DNA of 64,000 nt from Arenicola marina (lineage: Eukaryota; Annelida; Polychaeta; Arenicolidae): NCBI GenBank assembly GCA_964019135.1, contig OZ025249.1, positions 32,005,759 to 32,069,758 of the forward strand, in the 5' to 3' direction. The position numbers were made by a program, and so were the translations under genes. The notes below the pieces were generated by a model. It searched no databases. It saw only the letters and a list, made by a program, of their open reading frames with translations, and was not told the DNA's origin. Position 1 is the first letter of the stretch. Each line of letters opens with the position of its first letter. Shown in pieces: positions 40,901 through 55,100 of the stretch.

Positions 40901-43900
40901 GCAGACTACCCCAGGTCCTGCCACCCTCCATGTGCCCCCCCTCATCGCTGGCCCACACCCCCCAACAGGAGCTGCGCATCAAGCTGATGACCAAACGAGA
41001 ACTGCACGCCTACCGCAAGCTGTTTGAAGTGCTGGATGTGGACCATGTGGGCCGCCTCAGTGGTAAGCTGGCATCGGGGTGGCAGTCGCTGTCCTTACTA
41101 TAACAGGGGCCTCAGTGGTAAGCTGGCATCGGGGTGGCAGTCGCTGTCCTTACTATAACAGGGGCCTCAGTGGTAAGCTGGCATCGGGGTGGCAGTCGCT
41201 GTCCTTACTATAACAGGGGCCTCAGTGGTAAGCTGGAATCGGGGTGGCAGTCGCTGTCCTTACTATAACAGGGGCCTCAGTGGTAAGCTGGCATCGGGGT
41301 GGCAGTCGCTGTCCTTACTATAACAGGGGCCTCAGTGGTAAGCTGGCATCGGGGTGGCAGTCGCTGTCCTTACTATAACAGGGGCCTCAGTGGTAAGCTG
41401 GCATCAGGGTGGCAGTCGCTGTCCTTACTATAACAGGGGCCTCAGTGGTAAGCTGGCATCGGGGTGGCAGTCGCTGTCCTTACTATAACAGGGGCCTCAG
41501 TGGTAAGCTGGCATCGGGGTGGCAGTCGCTGTCCTTACTATAACAGGGGCCTCAGTGGTGAGCTGGCATCGGGGTGGCAGTCGCTGTCCTTACTATAACA
41601 GGGGCCTCAGTGGTAAGCTGACATCGGGGTGACAGTCGCTGTCCTTACTATAACAGGGGCCTCAGTGGTAAGCTGGCATCAGGGTGGCAGTCGCTGTCTA
41701 TACTATAACTGGGGCCTCAGTGGTAAGCTGGCATCAGGGTGGCAGTCGCTGTCCTTACTATAACAGGGGCCTCAGTGGTAAGCTGGCATCAGGGTGGCAG
41801 TCGTTGTCCTTACTATAACTGGGGCCTCAGTGGTAAGCTGGCATCGGGGTGGCAGTCGCTGTCCTTACTATAACAGGGGCCTCAGTGATAAGCTGGCATC
41901 GGGGTGGCAGTCGCTGTCCTTACTATAACAGGGGCCTCAGTGGTAAGCTGGCATCGGGGTGGCAGTCGCTGTCCTTACTATAACAGGGGCCTCAGTGGTA
42001 AGCTGGCATCGGGGTGGCAGTCGCTGTCCTTACTATAACAGGGGCCTCAGTGATAAGCTGGCATCGGGGTGGCAGTCGCTGTCCTTACTATAACAGGGGC
42101 CTCAGTGGTAAGCTGGCATCGGGGTGGCAGTCGCTGTCCTTACTATAACAGGGGCCTCAGTGGTAAGCTGGCATCGGGGTGGCAGTCGCTGTCCTTACTA
42201 TAACAGGGGCCTCAGTGGTAAGCTGGCATCGGGGTGGCAGTCGCTGTCCTTACTATAACAGGGGCCTCAGTGGTGAGCTGGCATCGGGGTGGCAGTCGCT
42301 GTCCTTACTATAACAGGGGTCTGAAAGGAGGGTCCAGTGTCCAGTGTCGATTTTTTGTAAATTCTCAGTACCAAATGTCGATTTTTCCACGACGTTTCGG
42401 TCTTGGTAAAGATCAGTGTATTTTTTTTCCAAAATCTGTGTCGATGTCGCTTTTTTAGTTCCCCAGTGTCGGAACGTGGGCGTCAATGTGGAATGCCGAT
42501 TTTTCAAATATGCCTGTGTCGCGTGTCGCCATCATTTACCCCTTCCAGACCCCGTATAACAATAGCGCGAGTTAGAATAGGGCGTTCGGCAATTTTATTG
42601 GCCCGACATCAAGCTGTAACAGCCCACCAATTTTCATTATCCGAGGTTTGGGTCAGGATTTTAGCGGCCTTCAGATTTAATGCTATTGTACTAGTGAACA
42701 CGACCATCAACTCGTAATAATTGGAATTACTGTGACACTGGATAGACCAGTACCCGTAACGAATATTCGATGCAAAACGCACCGCGTCATAACGGACCCG
42801 TGTATATCACTAACACTGGTCACCAGGCGGCGTTACTGTGTGCCTGTCACTCCACACGCGAAGAGAGTTAGCGGGCTTTTTTTGCATAACACGGACACGT
42901 GTTTCAAGATGTGTATTAGGTAGTTGATTCTTGGCAATTGTAAGCAGTTATCGACATGGGTCGATTTTATCTATTATCACACATTCATATATTAATGTTG
43001 AGATTCAAATGACATGTCATATCTACTGTATATGAGGTGGTCGTGATTACATTAAGGTATTATAACATCTACTATATTAGAATATATCTTTATATTATGT
43101 AGCGCGTCATATGAACTTACTCCTTGCCCGTTACCCTTACATGAACAGTGATGCTCCAATATTCCCACTGTATTTTTCTCCCCGGCAGCGGCTTGTGTGA
43201 AGGAGGCCTTCGTGACGTCACGGCTGGCAGCGTCAGACCTGGCGAGGATATGGAACCTGTCGGATGTCGACCGAGATGGTCAGCTGACATGTGACGAGTT
43301 CTGCATCGGGTGCCACCTTGTCCGGAACCGGAAATCAGGTCGGTGTCCGTTATTCACATGGTCCATTGCATTGGCGGTCACTTCAGCTGATGGCCGCTGA
43401 CAGTGTACGTTTGTCTGTGTACGCTTGTCTGTGTACGCTTGTCAGTGTACGCGTGTCTGTGTACGCTTGTCTGTGTACGCTTGTCAGTGTGCGCCTGTCA
43501 GTGTACGCTTGTCTGTGTACGCTTGTCTGTGTACGCATGTCAGTGTACGCTTGTCAGTGTACGCGTGTCAGTGTACGCTTGTCTGTGTACACTTGTATGT
43601 GTACGCTTGTCTGTGTACGCTTGTCAGTGTACGCTTGTCAGTGTACGCGTGTCAGTGTACGCGTGTCAGTGTACGCTTGTCAGTGTACGCTTGTCTGTGT
43701 ACACTTGTATGTGTACGCTTGTCTGTGTACGCTTGTCAGTGTACGCTTGTCAGTGTACGCGTGTCAGTGTACGCGTGTCAGTGTACGCTTGTCTGTGTAC
43801 GCTTGTCAGTATACGCTTGACAGTGTACGCTTGTCAATGTACGCTTGTCAGTGTACGCGTGTCCGTACGCGTGTCAGTGTACGCGTGTCAGTGTACACTT

Positions 43901-46900
43901 GTCTGTGTACGCTTGTCGGTGTACACTTGTCAGTGTACGCTTGTCAATGTACGCTTGTCAGTCACGGTACGCTTGTCAGTGTACGCTTGTCAATGTACGC
44001 GTGTCAGTGTACGCCTGTCAGTGTACGCCTGTCAGTGAACGCGTGTCAGTGTACGCTTGTCAGTGTACGCTTGTCAGTGTACGCGTGTCAGTGTACGCGT
44101 GTCAGTGTACGCTTGTCTGTGTACACTTGTCAGTGTACGCTTGTTAATGTACGCTTGTCAGTCACGGTACGCTTGTCAGTATACCCTTGACAGTGTACGC
44201 TTGTCAATGTACGCTTGTCAGTGTACGCGTGTCAGTACGCGTGTCAGTGTACGCCTGTCAGTGTGCGCCTGTCAGTGTACGCTTGTCGGTGTACGCTTGT
44301 CGGTGTACACTTGTCAGTGTACGCTTGTCAATGTACGCTTGTCAGTCACGGTACGCTTGTCAGTGTACGCTTGTCAATGTACGCGTGTCAGTGTACGCCT
44401 GTCAGTGTACGCCTGTCAGTGTACACTTGTCGGTGTACACTTGTCAGTGTACGCTTGTCAATGTACGCTTGTCAGTCACGGTACGCATGTCGGTGTACGC
44501 TTGTCGGTGTACGCTTGTCAGTGTACGCGTGTCAGTGTACGCGTGTCAGTGTACGCGTGTCAGTGTACGCCTGTCTGTGTACGCTTGTCGGTGTACATTT
44601 GTCGGTGTACACTTGTCAGTGTACGCTTGTCAATGTACGCTTGTCAGTCACGGTACGCTTGTCTGTGTACGCTTGTCAGTTTTATCGTTTAAACACTGAT
44701 AATAAATCGCAGCATGATATTAAAGATAGTAATAGACGTGTACTAATATCTTTGAGGATATAAACAAACTGACTGTATTTGGCGTTGCTATTGCCCTTTA
44801 GGTCGCTCCTTGGATGGGTTGATCAACGTGTTTTCCCTGCTGCCCCACAAAATGCTGAAGACAGACCTGGCGGCCAAGAAAGCCAAGTGAGTACATGTAC
44901 ATATTGCGTACATGTTACTGCATGTATTACATAGCATCCTCCAGGTGTTTTCAGTGCCAGTCCCGACGGCCCAAGGTCACGGCGATGGCCCAAGGTCACG
45001 GCGATGGCCCAAGGTCACGGCGATGGCCAAAGGTCACGGCGATGGCCCAAGGTCACGGCGATGGCCCAAGGCCACGGCGATGGCCCAAGGTCACACGAGC
45101 GAAGGTCACCGAGGCTTTAGCGGTTCATCCATGCGTGTATCTTACCCTTTGTTTCTTCCCTCCGGGTTTCTTGTCTTTGGGTTGTTTCTCTCCAGGTTAT
45201 TTCCCTTCGGTTTTCTCCCCTTCTTGTTTCTACCATTTCGGTTGCTTCTCTTTCGTATTTCTGCCCTTCCGGCGAAGTCGGCCTCACCCCCTCCACCCGC
45301 CCCGCCGGCTCCGCTTCACCGTCGAAAATTGTGTGACTCCGTCGTTCTCCGCATGAAAACACCGGAGTCAACGGTGATGTTTGTTGATAATCGAGGCCAA
45401 TCCGTCTGTAGATTCTGTAGATGTCTCGGCGGTACCCCGGCCCATGGCTTCTCTGTTACCGCCAACGCCACTCGAACATCCCGGGAAACAGTACACTGAC
45501 GACATGTATTACAATCAGAACCGTTAGCCGCGCTATATATTAAACTGTGTAAGCCAATGCCGGAAATAGAGAGAGAGAGGTGACGATCAAAGCGAATAAG
45601 AGAAAAGTGAAGAAGAGGAATGAGGAGGGAAGATAAAGATGAGTGAGGAAGAGAGATAAAGAGGAGATTGGAAAAGAGCTGGAAAGGAGAGAGGGGACGA
45701 GGCAAAGAATGATAGTAGTGAAGAGGAGATAAGAAGAGTGGAAACTAATTGAAGAGCGGAGAGGGAAAGAGGTAATGAGGAGAGAGAGGGAGAGAGTGAG
45801 AGAGAGGACCAGAGGAGAGAGAGAGAGACAGAGAGGTGAAGGGGTCAGGGCTGTTGTACCTGGCCGCCGTCCACCTGGCCTAGTTATCACCAGCCACCCG
45901 TCAACTTAACTTAATTGGGACCGCTTGTATCTGCACCTATTACTGATATACCCTGTTGGGGTGACCCCCCCCCCACACCCCCACCCCCCCCCCCTCTATT
46001 ATATCAAGTAACGGAGTTAATTACGGCGACAGTGGGGTGTCGATACCTGGGTACCCTGGGGACAGTCGCTGCCATGGCAACGATCGCTGGCCGGGTGGTT
46101 GCCGTGATGTGGTTTCCCCGTGACTGGCTCTCACACGTAAACTTCGCCACTTCGACATTATCGGGTCGTGTTCCCCGGCTTAATTAAGGGACATGCTCAA
46201 AAGGTATGACGGAAAACTATACATGTCCCGTCAAGTGAACAGTAAGAGAAATACCGGGACTCGCCTGTGTTGGCATTTGACGCTTGTGTGGTATCGAGAG
46301 TATTGTCCTTAAAAAATAATTAATCACACAAGCATTGTGTCTGTTTATTGGTCGTTCTCCGCCTCCCCCATCCTCAGCCCTGCCCCCCCCCTCCCCTCTA
46401 ACCCTCTCTGCGTGGTGAACCCGTGATATCGAACAGATCATTCGAGTGTGAGATCGCGTTCTCGCAACAACGTCATACCTTTTGAATTGACCCCTCACCT
46501 ATCTCCTGCTTAGTGACGCCGCAGTGAGATCTGCCCTCCCCTTCGCCCTCCGCCCTCCGCCCCCCTCCCTCCCCGTCGCCCCAGGTACCCACAGCGCCAC
46601 ATGCTTCCAGGTGACGGGTGGGTGAGAGTATGTGGATGAGTGGGGGTGGTTTATTGGGTGGATTTGGGTGTGGCTAGGGCTGGTGGTGGTGGGGGGTTGT
46701 AGTGACTAGAAATTCTGTGACCAAGGATCATTGCAGGTATGTCATTGTACGGAATACTGCATGTAGATTACAGTCTGGTTTTGGCGACAGTCGCTCAGGT
46801 TGTAGACAGCTCCTTTTGTTGAATCAGGATTGTTTATACTCAAATAGAGGGACTGTAGTGTAAACATAATTGTTATTCAATTTAAACACAAACTCTGATC

Positions 46901-49900
46901 ATCCTTGTGTTCAGAGCGGATCGGAGTATTTAGCTTTCTGCTCATCGGCTATCCACATTCAGGTAAGCATATTGCGGTTTAGCAAGCATGATGGATGTTA
47001 TATATTTAATACCCTTTGTGTTACGTGCAATGGATGCCAGTTAGATTATCTGGCAGTTGAGGATGACACTATGCCTGACACTGACGTAGAGGATGACGCT
47101 AAGGCTGACACTGACCTTGAGGATGACACTAAGCCTAACACTGACGTTGAAGGTGACGCTAATGCTGACCCTGACGTTGAAGGTGACACTAATGCTGACA
47201 CTGACGTAGAGGATGACGCTAAGGCTGACACTGACGTAGAGGATGACACTAAGGCTGACACTGATGTAGAGGATGACACTAATGCTGACACTGACGTTGA
47301 AGGTGACGCTAATGCTGACACTGACGTAGAGGATGACACAAAGGCTGACACTGACGTAGAGGATGACACTAATCCTGACACTGACGTTGAAGGTGACGCT
47401 AATGCTAACACCGACGTTGAAGATGACGCTAAGCCTGACACTGACGTTGTGGATGACGTTAAGCCAGACACTGACGTTGTGGATGACGTTAAGCCGGACA
47501 CTGACGTTCAGGATGACACTGAGGCTGACACTGACGTTGAAGATGAGGCTAAGGCTAACACTGACGTGGATGATGACACTAAGGCTAGCACTGATGCTTA
47601 AGATGACAAAGAATTCTGACACAGACATTGAGTATGACGCTAAAGTTAACACTGACGTAGATGATGACGCTAAACCTGACACTGAAGTAGAGGATGCGCT
47701 AAGCCTGACACTGACGTTGAGGATGACATTAGGCCTGAGTCTGACGTAGTTGATGACACTAAGCCTGACACTTACTAAGAGGATGACCCTGAGGCTGACA
47801 GTGACGTTGAAGAAGACGCTAATGCTGACACTAACGTTTAAGATGACACTAATGCTGACACAGACGTTGAGGATGACGCTAAAGCTAACACTGACGTAGA
47901 TGATGACGCTAAGCCTGACACTGACGTTGAAGGTGACGCTAAGGCTAACACTAACGTGGATGATGACACTAAGGCTAGCACTGACGTTATAGATGACAAT
48001 AATGCTGACACAGACGCTGAGGATGACACTAATGCTAACACTGACGTAGATGATGACGCTAAGGCTGACACTGACGTTGAAGGTGACGCCAAGGCTGACA
48101 CTGATGTAGAGGATGACGCTAATGCTAACACCGACGTTAAAGGTGACGCTAAGCCTGACACTGACGTTGAGGATGACGTTAAGCCGGACACTGACGTTCA
48201 GCATGACACTGAGGCTGACACTGACGTTGAGGATGACGCTAATGCTGATACTGACGTTGAGGATGACACTTAGCCTGACACTGACGTTGAAAATGACGCT
48301 AATGCTGACACTGACGTTGAGCATGATGCTAAGGCTGACACTGACGTTGAAGATGACGTTAAGGCTGACACTGAGGTTGAGGATGACGCTAAGGCTGACA
48401 CTGACGTTGAGGATGACGCTAAGGCTGACACTGACGTTGAAGATGACGCTAATGCTGATACTGACGTTGAGGATGACACTAAGGCTGACACTGACATTGA
48501 AAATGACGCTAATGCTGACACTGATGTTGAAGACGCTAATGCTGATACTGACGTTGTGGATGACACTAAGCCTGACACTGACGTTGAAAATGACGCTAAT
48601 GCTGACACTGACGTTGAGGATGACGCTAAGGCTGACACTGACGTTAAAGATGACGCTATTGCTGACACTGACGTTGAAGATGACGCTATTGCTGACACTT
48701 ACGTTGAAGTTGACGCTAATGCTTACACTTACGTAGAGGATGACGCTAAGGCTGACTCTGACGTAGAGGATGACGCTAATGCTAACACCGACGTTGAAGA
48801 TGACGCTAAGCCTGACACTGACGTTGAGGATGACGTTAAGCCGGACACTGACGTTCAGCATGACACTGAGGCTGACACTGACGTTAAAGATGACGCTATT
48901 GCTGACACTGATGTTGAAGATGACGCTATTGCTGACACTTACGTTGAAGTTGACGCTAATGCTTACACTTACGTAGAGGATGACGCTAAGGCTGACTCTG
49001 ACGTAGAGGATGACGCTAATGCTAACACCGACGTTGAAGATGACGCTAAGCCTGACACTGACGTTGAGGATGACGTTAAGCCGGACACTGACGTTCAGCA
49101 TGACACTGAGGCTGACACTGACGTTGAAGATGAGGCTAATGCTGATACTGACGTTGAGGATGACACTAAGCTTGACACTGACGTTGAAAATGACGCTAAT
49201 GCTGACACTGACGTTGAGCATGACGCTAAGGCTGACACTGACGTTAAAGATGACGCTATTGCTGACACTGACGTAGAGGATTACGCTAAGGCTGACACTG
49301 ACGTTGAAGATGACGCTAATGTTGATACTGACGTTGAGGATGACACTAAGCCTGACACTGACGTTGAAAATGACACTAAGGCTGAAACTGACGTTGAGGA
49401 TGACGCTAAGACTGACACTGACGTTGAGGATGACACTAAGTCTGACACTGACGTTGAGGATGACACTAAGGCTGACACTGACGTTGAGGATTACGCTAAT
49501 GCTGACACTGACGTTGAAGATGACGTTAAGGCTAACACTGGCGTTGAGGATGACGCTAAGGCAGACACTGACGTTGAGGATGACGTTAAGGCTGACACTG
49601 ACGTTGAAGATGACGTTAAGGCTGACACAGACGTTGAGTATGACGCTAAGGCTGACACTGACGTTAAAGGTGACGCTATTGCTGACACTGACGTAGAGGA
49701 TTACGCTAAGACTGACACTGACGTTGAAGATGACGCTAAGGCTGACACTGACGCTGAAGATGACGCTAAGGCTGACACGGAGGTTGAAGATGACGCTAAG
49801 GCTGAGACTGACGTTAGAGATGACGCTAAGGCTGACACTGACGCTGAAGATGACGCTAAGGCTGACACTGACGTTGAGGATGACACTAAGCCTGACACTA

Positions 49901-52151
49901 ACGTTGAAGGAGACGCTAATGCTGACACTGGCGTAGAGGATGACGCTAAGGCTGACACTGACGCAGAGGATGACGCTAATGCCAACACTGACGTAGAAGA
50001 TAACGCTGAGGCTAACACTGACGTTGAAGATGACGTTAAGGCTGACACTGACGTTGAGGGTGACGCTAAACCTGACACTGACGTTGAGGATGACGCTGAG
50101 CGTGACACTGACATTGCGGATGACAGTAAGCCTGACACTGACGTTGAAGATGACGCTAAGCCTGACACTGACGTTGAGGATGACGTTAAGTTGGACACTG
50201 ACGTTCAGGATGACACTGAGGCTGACACTGACGTTGAAGATGAGGCTAAGGCTGACACTGACGTAGAAGATGACGCGAAGCCTGACACTGGCGTTGAAGA
50301 TGACGCTAATGATGTGGTGTGTCGCGTGTTATCTGATATGGTGTGTCACGTGTTATCTGATGCGGTGTGTCACGTGGTATCTGATGCGGTGTGTCACGTT
50401 ATTTGATGCGGTGTGTCGCGTGTTATCTGATGTGGTGTGTCACGTGTTATTTGATGCGGTGTGTCACGTGTTATCTGATGCGGTGTGTCACGTGTTATCT
50501 GATGTGGTGTCTCACGTGTTATCTGATGCGGTGTGTCACGTGTTATCTAATGCGGGGTGTCACGTGTTATCTGATGCGGTGTGTCACGTGTTATCTGATG
50601 CGGTGTGTCACGTGTTATCTGATGTGGTGTGTCACGTGTTATTTGATGCGGTGTGTCACGTGTTATCTGATGCGGTGTGTCACGTGTTATCTGATGCGGT
50701 GTGTCACGTGTTATCTGATGCGGTGTGTCACTTGGTATCTGATGTGGTGTGTCACGTGGTATCTGATGTGGTGTGTCACGTGTTATTTGATGTGGTGTGT
50801 CACGTGTTATCTGATGTGGTGTGTCACATGTTATCTGATGCGGTGTGTCACGTGTTATCTGATGCGGTGTGTCACGTGTTATCTGATGCGGTGTGTCACA
50901 TGTTATCTGATGCGGTGTGTCACGTGTTATCTGATGCGGTATGTCACGTGTTATCTGATGCGGTGTGTCACGTGTTATCTGATGCGGTGTGTCACGTGTT
51001 ATCTGATGCGGTGTGTCACGTGTTATCTGATGTGGTGTGTCACGTGTTATCTGATGCGGTGTGTCACGTGTTATCTGATGTGGTGTGTCACGTGTTATCT
51101 GATGCGGTGTGTTACGTGTTATCTTCTCCTTCCAGGATGGCGGAGCTGGAGGCCACGAAGAGGAGACTGATGGCTCTCAAGGTGAGGCTCGCTTGACCTT
51201 TAACCCCCGTTGTTCCATTCGCCCGATGAATTTCGCTTCCTCCTCCTTGGTTTACGCATAGAATACACACTATACTAACACATTGAATTGAGTTTTTAAC
51301 CGACCGATATGATGACGACCGCTATGACCTGCTACTTACACAGTGTAAAGGGAGAGTATATATATATATATGTTGTACAGGTGAGTGTTGGTTAGTCAGT
51401 CTCGCACAGCCGTCTCGCTGCTTGCACTGGACAGACTTGCATTTATAATACTTCAGTCACCGTCCGGATGTCTTTGTCCTCGCCACGTTGGCGCCGAGCC
51501 CGTATGACAGATGGGGTCAAAGGTCAGGCGAGATAATGGCTGTGGCGGAAGTGGGGAGGGAGCCGGAAGCGACAAACTGGGTCACCCTTTATATTCAGTA
51601 AAACAGCTCCCCAGCGTTAACCAATGTATGGTATGGCGACTACCGTACATGGCCTGGCCCGGGTTCAACATATTTCTTACGTTTAAAACATAACATCACG
51701 TATCACCTTAGGAATATCACGTGACTTGCTTCACAATATGGCGTGAGACATCTGTATTATACTCAATTATTTATCGTGGCTTACGGGTAACTGAAATCGA
51801 TATTTAGAAATATAGAAGTCCAATAGAAATAAGGAGATCAGTTTATGACAGTGGGTTTGAAACGTATCAGGGGTCTCCCTGGTCTAGTGGTTAGCGCCCT
51901 AGACTGCAGATCTATAGGTCCCAGTTTCAAATCCGGACCCGGACACATTCTGGGGCATGTTTCATCCGTTCATAATTTATCGTTCCAGGACAAAATCGGC
52001 CTAAAACCAATTCATTTCATACGCACAGGGCGTTGGCTACGCGTGAAGCAGGTTCATGTTATTTGTAAACAGTTTGCTACGGTTCAGTTGGAGTGCGTAA
52101 AGCCGGTTTAGTAAAGACCTTTACTGTCGTAACCATAGTGGACCATGATCG

Positions 52152-52185
<34 letters not shown>

Positions 52186-55100
52186 TTTGCCGCCAACTTC
52201 CATATCGCCTTGCCACCGTTACCTTTTTTTTTGATAGTTCATGAATCAAGTGGCTCACAGGAGAACACTGTACGCCTCCAGATACGATGCGAAGGAATGC
52301 TTTTGAAGTAGTTTCGTAGTAAAACTCAACGCTTTAACGCACTGCGACTTTATTTCTATGTATATATAGACGCGTGCTATGGGACATGATTGCCTAAGAG
52401 TCGGTGTACCTGGGATGCTGGCTGAGAATCTCAATACAGTCTTGAGTTTTCGCCACACCCTATAGCGGCATCCCACACACAGGCACGGCATACCGGTCGC
52501 GTATTTGAATTTTTTTGACCTATGGCTGTCACTTTGGCGTGCCGAGGGAGCGTGGTGTGTGGGGGTGGATGGGGGGGGGGACCTGTCGGACCAGATAGCC
52601 GCCCGGGGTTGGGGTTGGGAACAGAGTGGAGGAGGTAGGCTGCCGTTTGGATGCATGGAGCCCTGGTGACCGCCTTCGTTTTATCAGGCGCCGTATCTTA
52701 TCTGTTTGATCGTTTGGTGGTTTGGAGGGGTTCGCAAGGGCTGGACCCGTGGGCTACCACGGCGGCTTATCGCTGGCGACTCGATGTGACCCGCCTCGGG
52801 ACATATGTTGTTCATGCTGGGACGTGACCATTCGATGAAAACAATATAATATAAGATAATTCGCCCTGTGATAGGTAACGACGACTTACGCCACGACCAC
52901 GTGGTGCCGACGCGTTATTCACTGTACAATGGTGTACAGGATACCCGACCTCAGCATTATGTAAAGAGCCGCTCAGGGGGGTGAAATAGAGCGATAAGGA
53001 CGGATACAGTATGGACATAGTTGTGTACATACCGGCTGGACACGTGTCCGCCTCTCGTCTCTCTGTAGATCAAGGGCTAGATGTAACGGACAGTGGCACA
53101 CACAGGAATCTAATAACAATTAAGTGACATGTCATCCAGAGATGAGAAGAACCAAGGTCAGAACCAATTAGGTTCAATCGGAATGCGGTTGATAAGACAC
53201 CATTGAACTGTGTGTATTTATTTACCCAGTACCTTGATTAGCCCGGACGACACGTTGGAGAGGTGGGCGTGAGCGGTATGTTCACATGGTCACCATTCTA
53301 TAGTGTGTATGTGTATATTGTCGCCTCTGGCCATGACCGTCACTGAGCAGGTGCATCACCCACATATATGATATGAGGTCAGGATAGTGTGTGAGTGGGT
53401 GTGTGTGGCAGTTAGTGTCACCACTCCGGTACTGGGATAACAAGCACGTCGATCATCATTACCGCCGCCCCCACCCCGGACGGACTTTATACCAGGTTGC
53501 TCCTGGACCGTCCAGCGGCTTGGGGTTAAGACTCTCACCACCAGCCCTGGATGTCGGTCAATCAGGGAACCCGCCTTCCCGTCTTCATGACCCCAACCAC
53601 CACCACCACCACCGCTGATGGCCCTGCCAGGAATGGCGTCCAGCGCGTCACAGTGACACTCTCAGGGCTCGGATTGATGTCTAGCTCTGCCGGCTCAGCT
53701 CCAATGCAGGCCATGCACGGTGAAAGGGACTTCTCACGGGTTTTATTATAGCTATTGTAATATAGGTACTCAGTATAATGAATCATCGGGAAAATACCTG
53801 CGTCAGCATTGGAAGATGTGATATCGTAGCCAGGTGTTCGTTATATTAACTGGATAAGGATTATCTACGTTCTATTGGATCTTCACTGACTTAATATCCA
53901 TTGGATATACATTACATATAGTCTGTTTACAAGGACTAATCGTCTCTCTCGACCGCTGTCGTCACTTCATGTATATTTCATGACTTGGGGCAGTGAGTTA
54001 CGTGCGTTGCCTAGTGACGAGTTAGTCTTCCTATATGGTCTGTCGTTATCAGGAGTAACTCGCAGGACATTGTTCGTTACTATGGATACAGGACACACAG
54101 CTCGTGGTGAGTAAAGTGACCGGAGAGGATATATGTGGGACATATCTGACACAATTATGAGTGATCGATGAAGGTGTAATTAAGTTAAATTATTACTGAT
54201 TATTCATGGCAATCATATAAGAAGAGGGTATAAGGGATTAATTAAAGGGTATTTACTTAAGCCATTTATCCGATGTCCATAACATGACATTAATTGTGGA
54301 TACAACAATTGTTTGAATTGAATTGAACCTTAAGTTTGTGTGTATTTACGATCACATACTTGTTCTCATGAAAATTGTTATTACTAACCCGTGCTGGGAA
54401 GTTCATAGTGCCATAGTTCGATTTATGTTCAGTTATTCAAGCCCCACAGATCCACATTAGCGTGCCGGTATGACTGACAGTTACTCAATTGGTTTTTCCA
54501 TTCTATTATGGTAGTGGCCGCCATAACATGCGGCGTCCCCATTGTTATTGTAGCAGGCCGCAGCGTGATATGTAGAGCTTCCAAGCTAGCTATGACCGAA
54601 CACGGTACGATGGTGATGCGGGACTTGTTTTTTTTGCGTTTTTACGTTTTTAACGCTGTAGCTTACAATTTTGTCATACATGACCTAGGGATTTCATCGG
54701 ATAGGCAATGAACATGTCAGCACCTTTAATGCGTAATCGTGGAGTTCTCTAGTAACTGACTAACCACTGATGCCATACAATATATTGGACATACTTTAAG
54801 TGAATATATTATCTACAATCAAATATACGAATGTGACATAGCGTTAGTGAACATAGTATCTGAGCTATGGTGATACAGATGATCAAATATAGCCCTAGAT
54901 AGTTTGCGTAGGTTCGTTTATTTAAGACGTCCGTTTGTTCATGTTCAGTTGTTCATTAAATACATATTAATTTAGTTATAACCGGGGGTTAGCTGGCTCC
55001 ATGGGGGATGTGTGGGTTAGCTGGCTTCATGGGAGATGTGGGGGTTAGCTGGCTCCATGGGAGATGTGGGAGTTAGCTGACTTGATGGGGGATGTGTGGG

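Noticed and set aside
43401-44679. Cysteine/valine-rich open frames of 200-300 codons
   Set aside because: They are the 14-bp repeat read in three frames. No start context, splice support or domain was seen.
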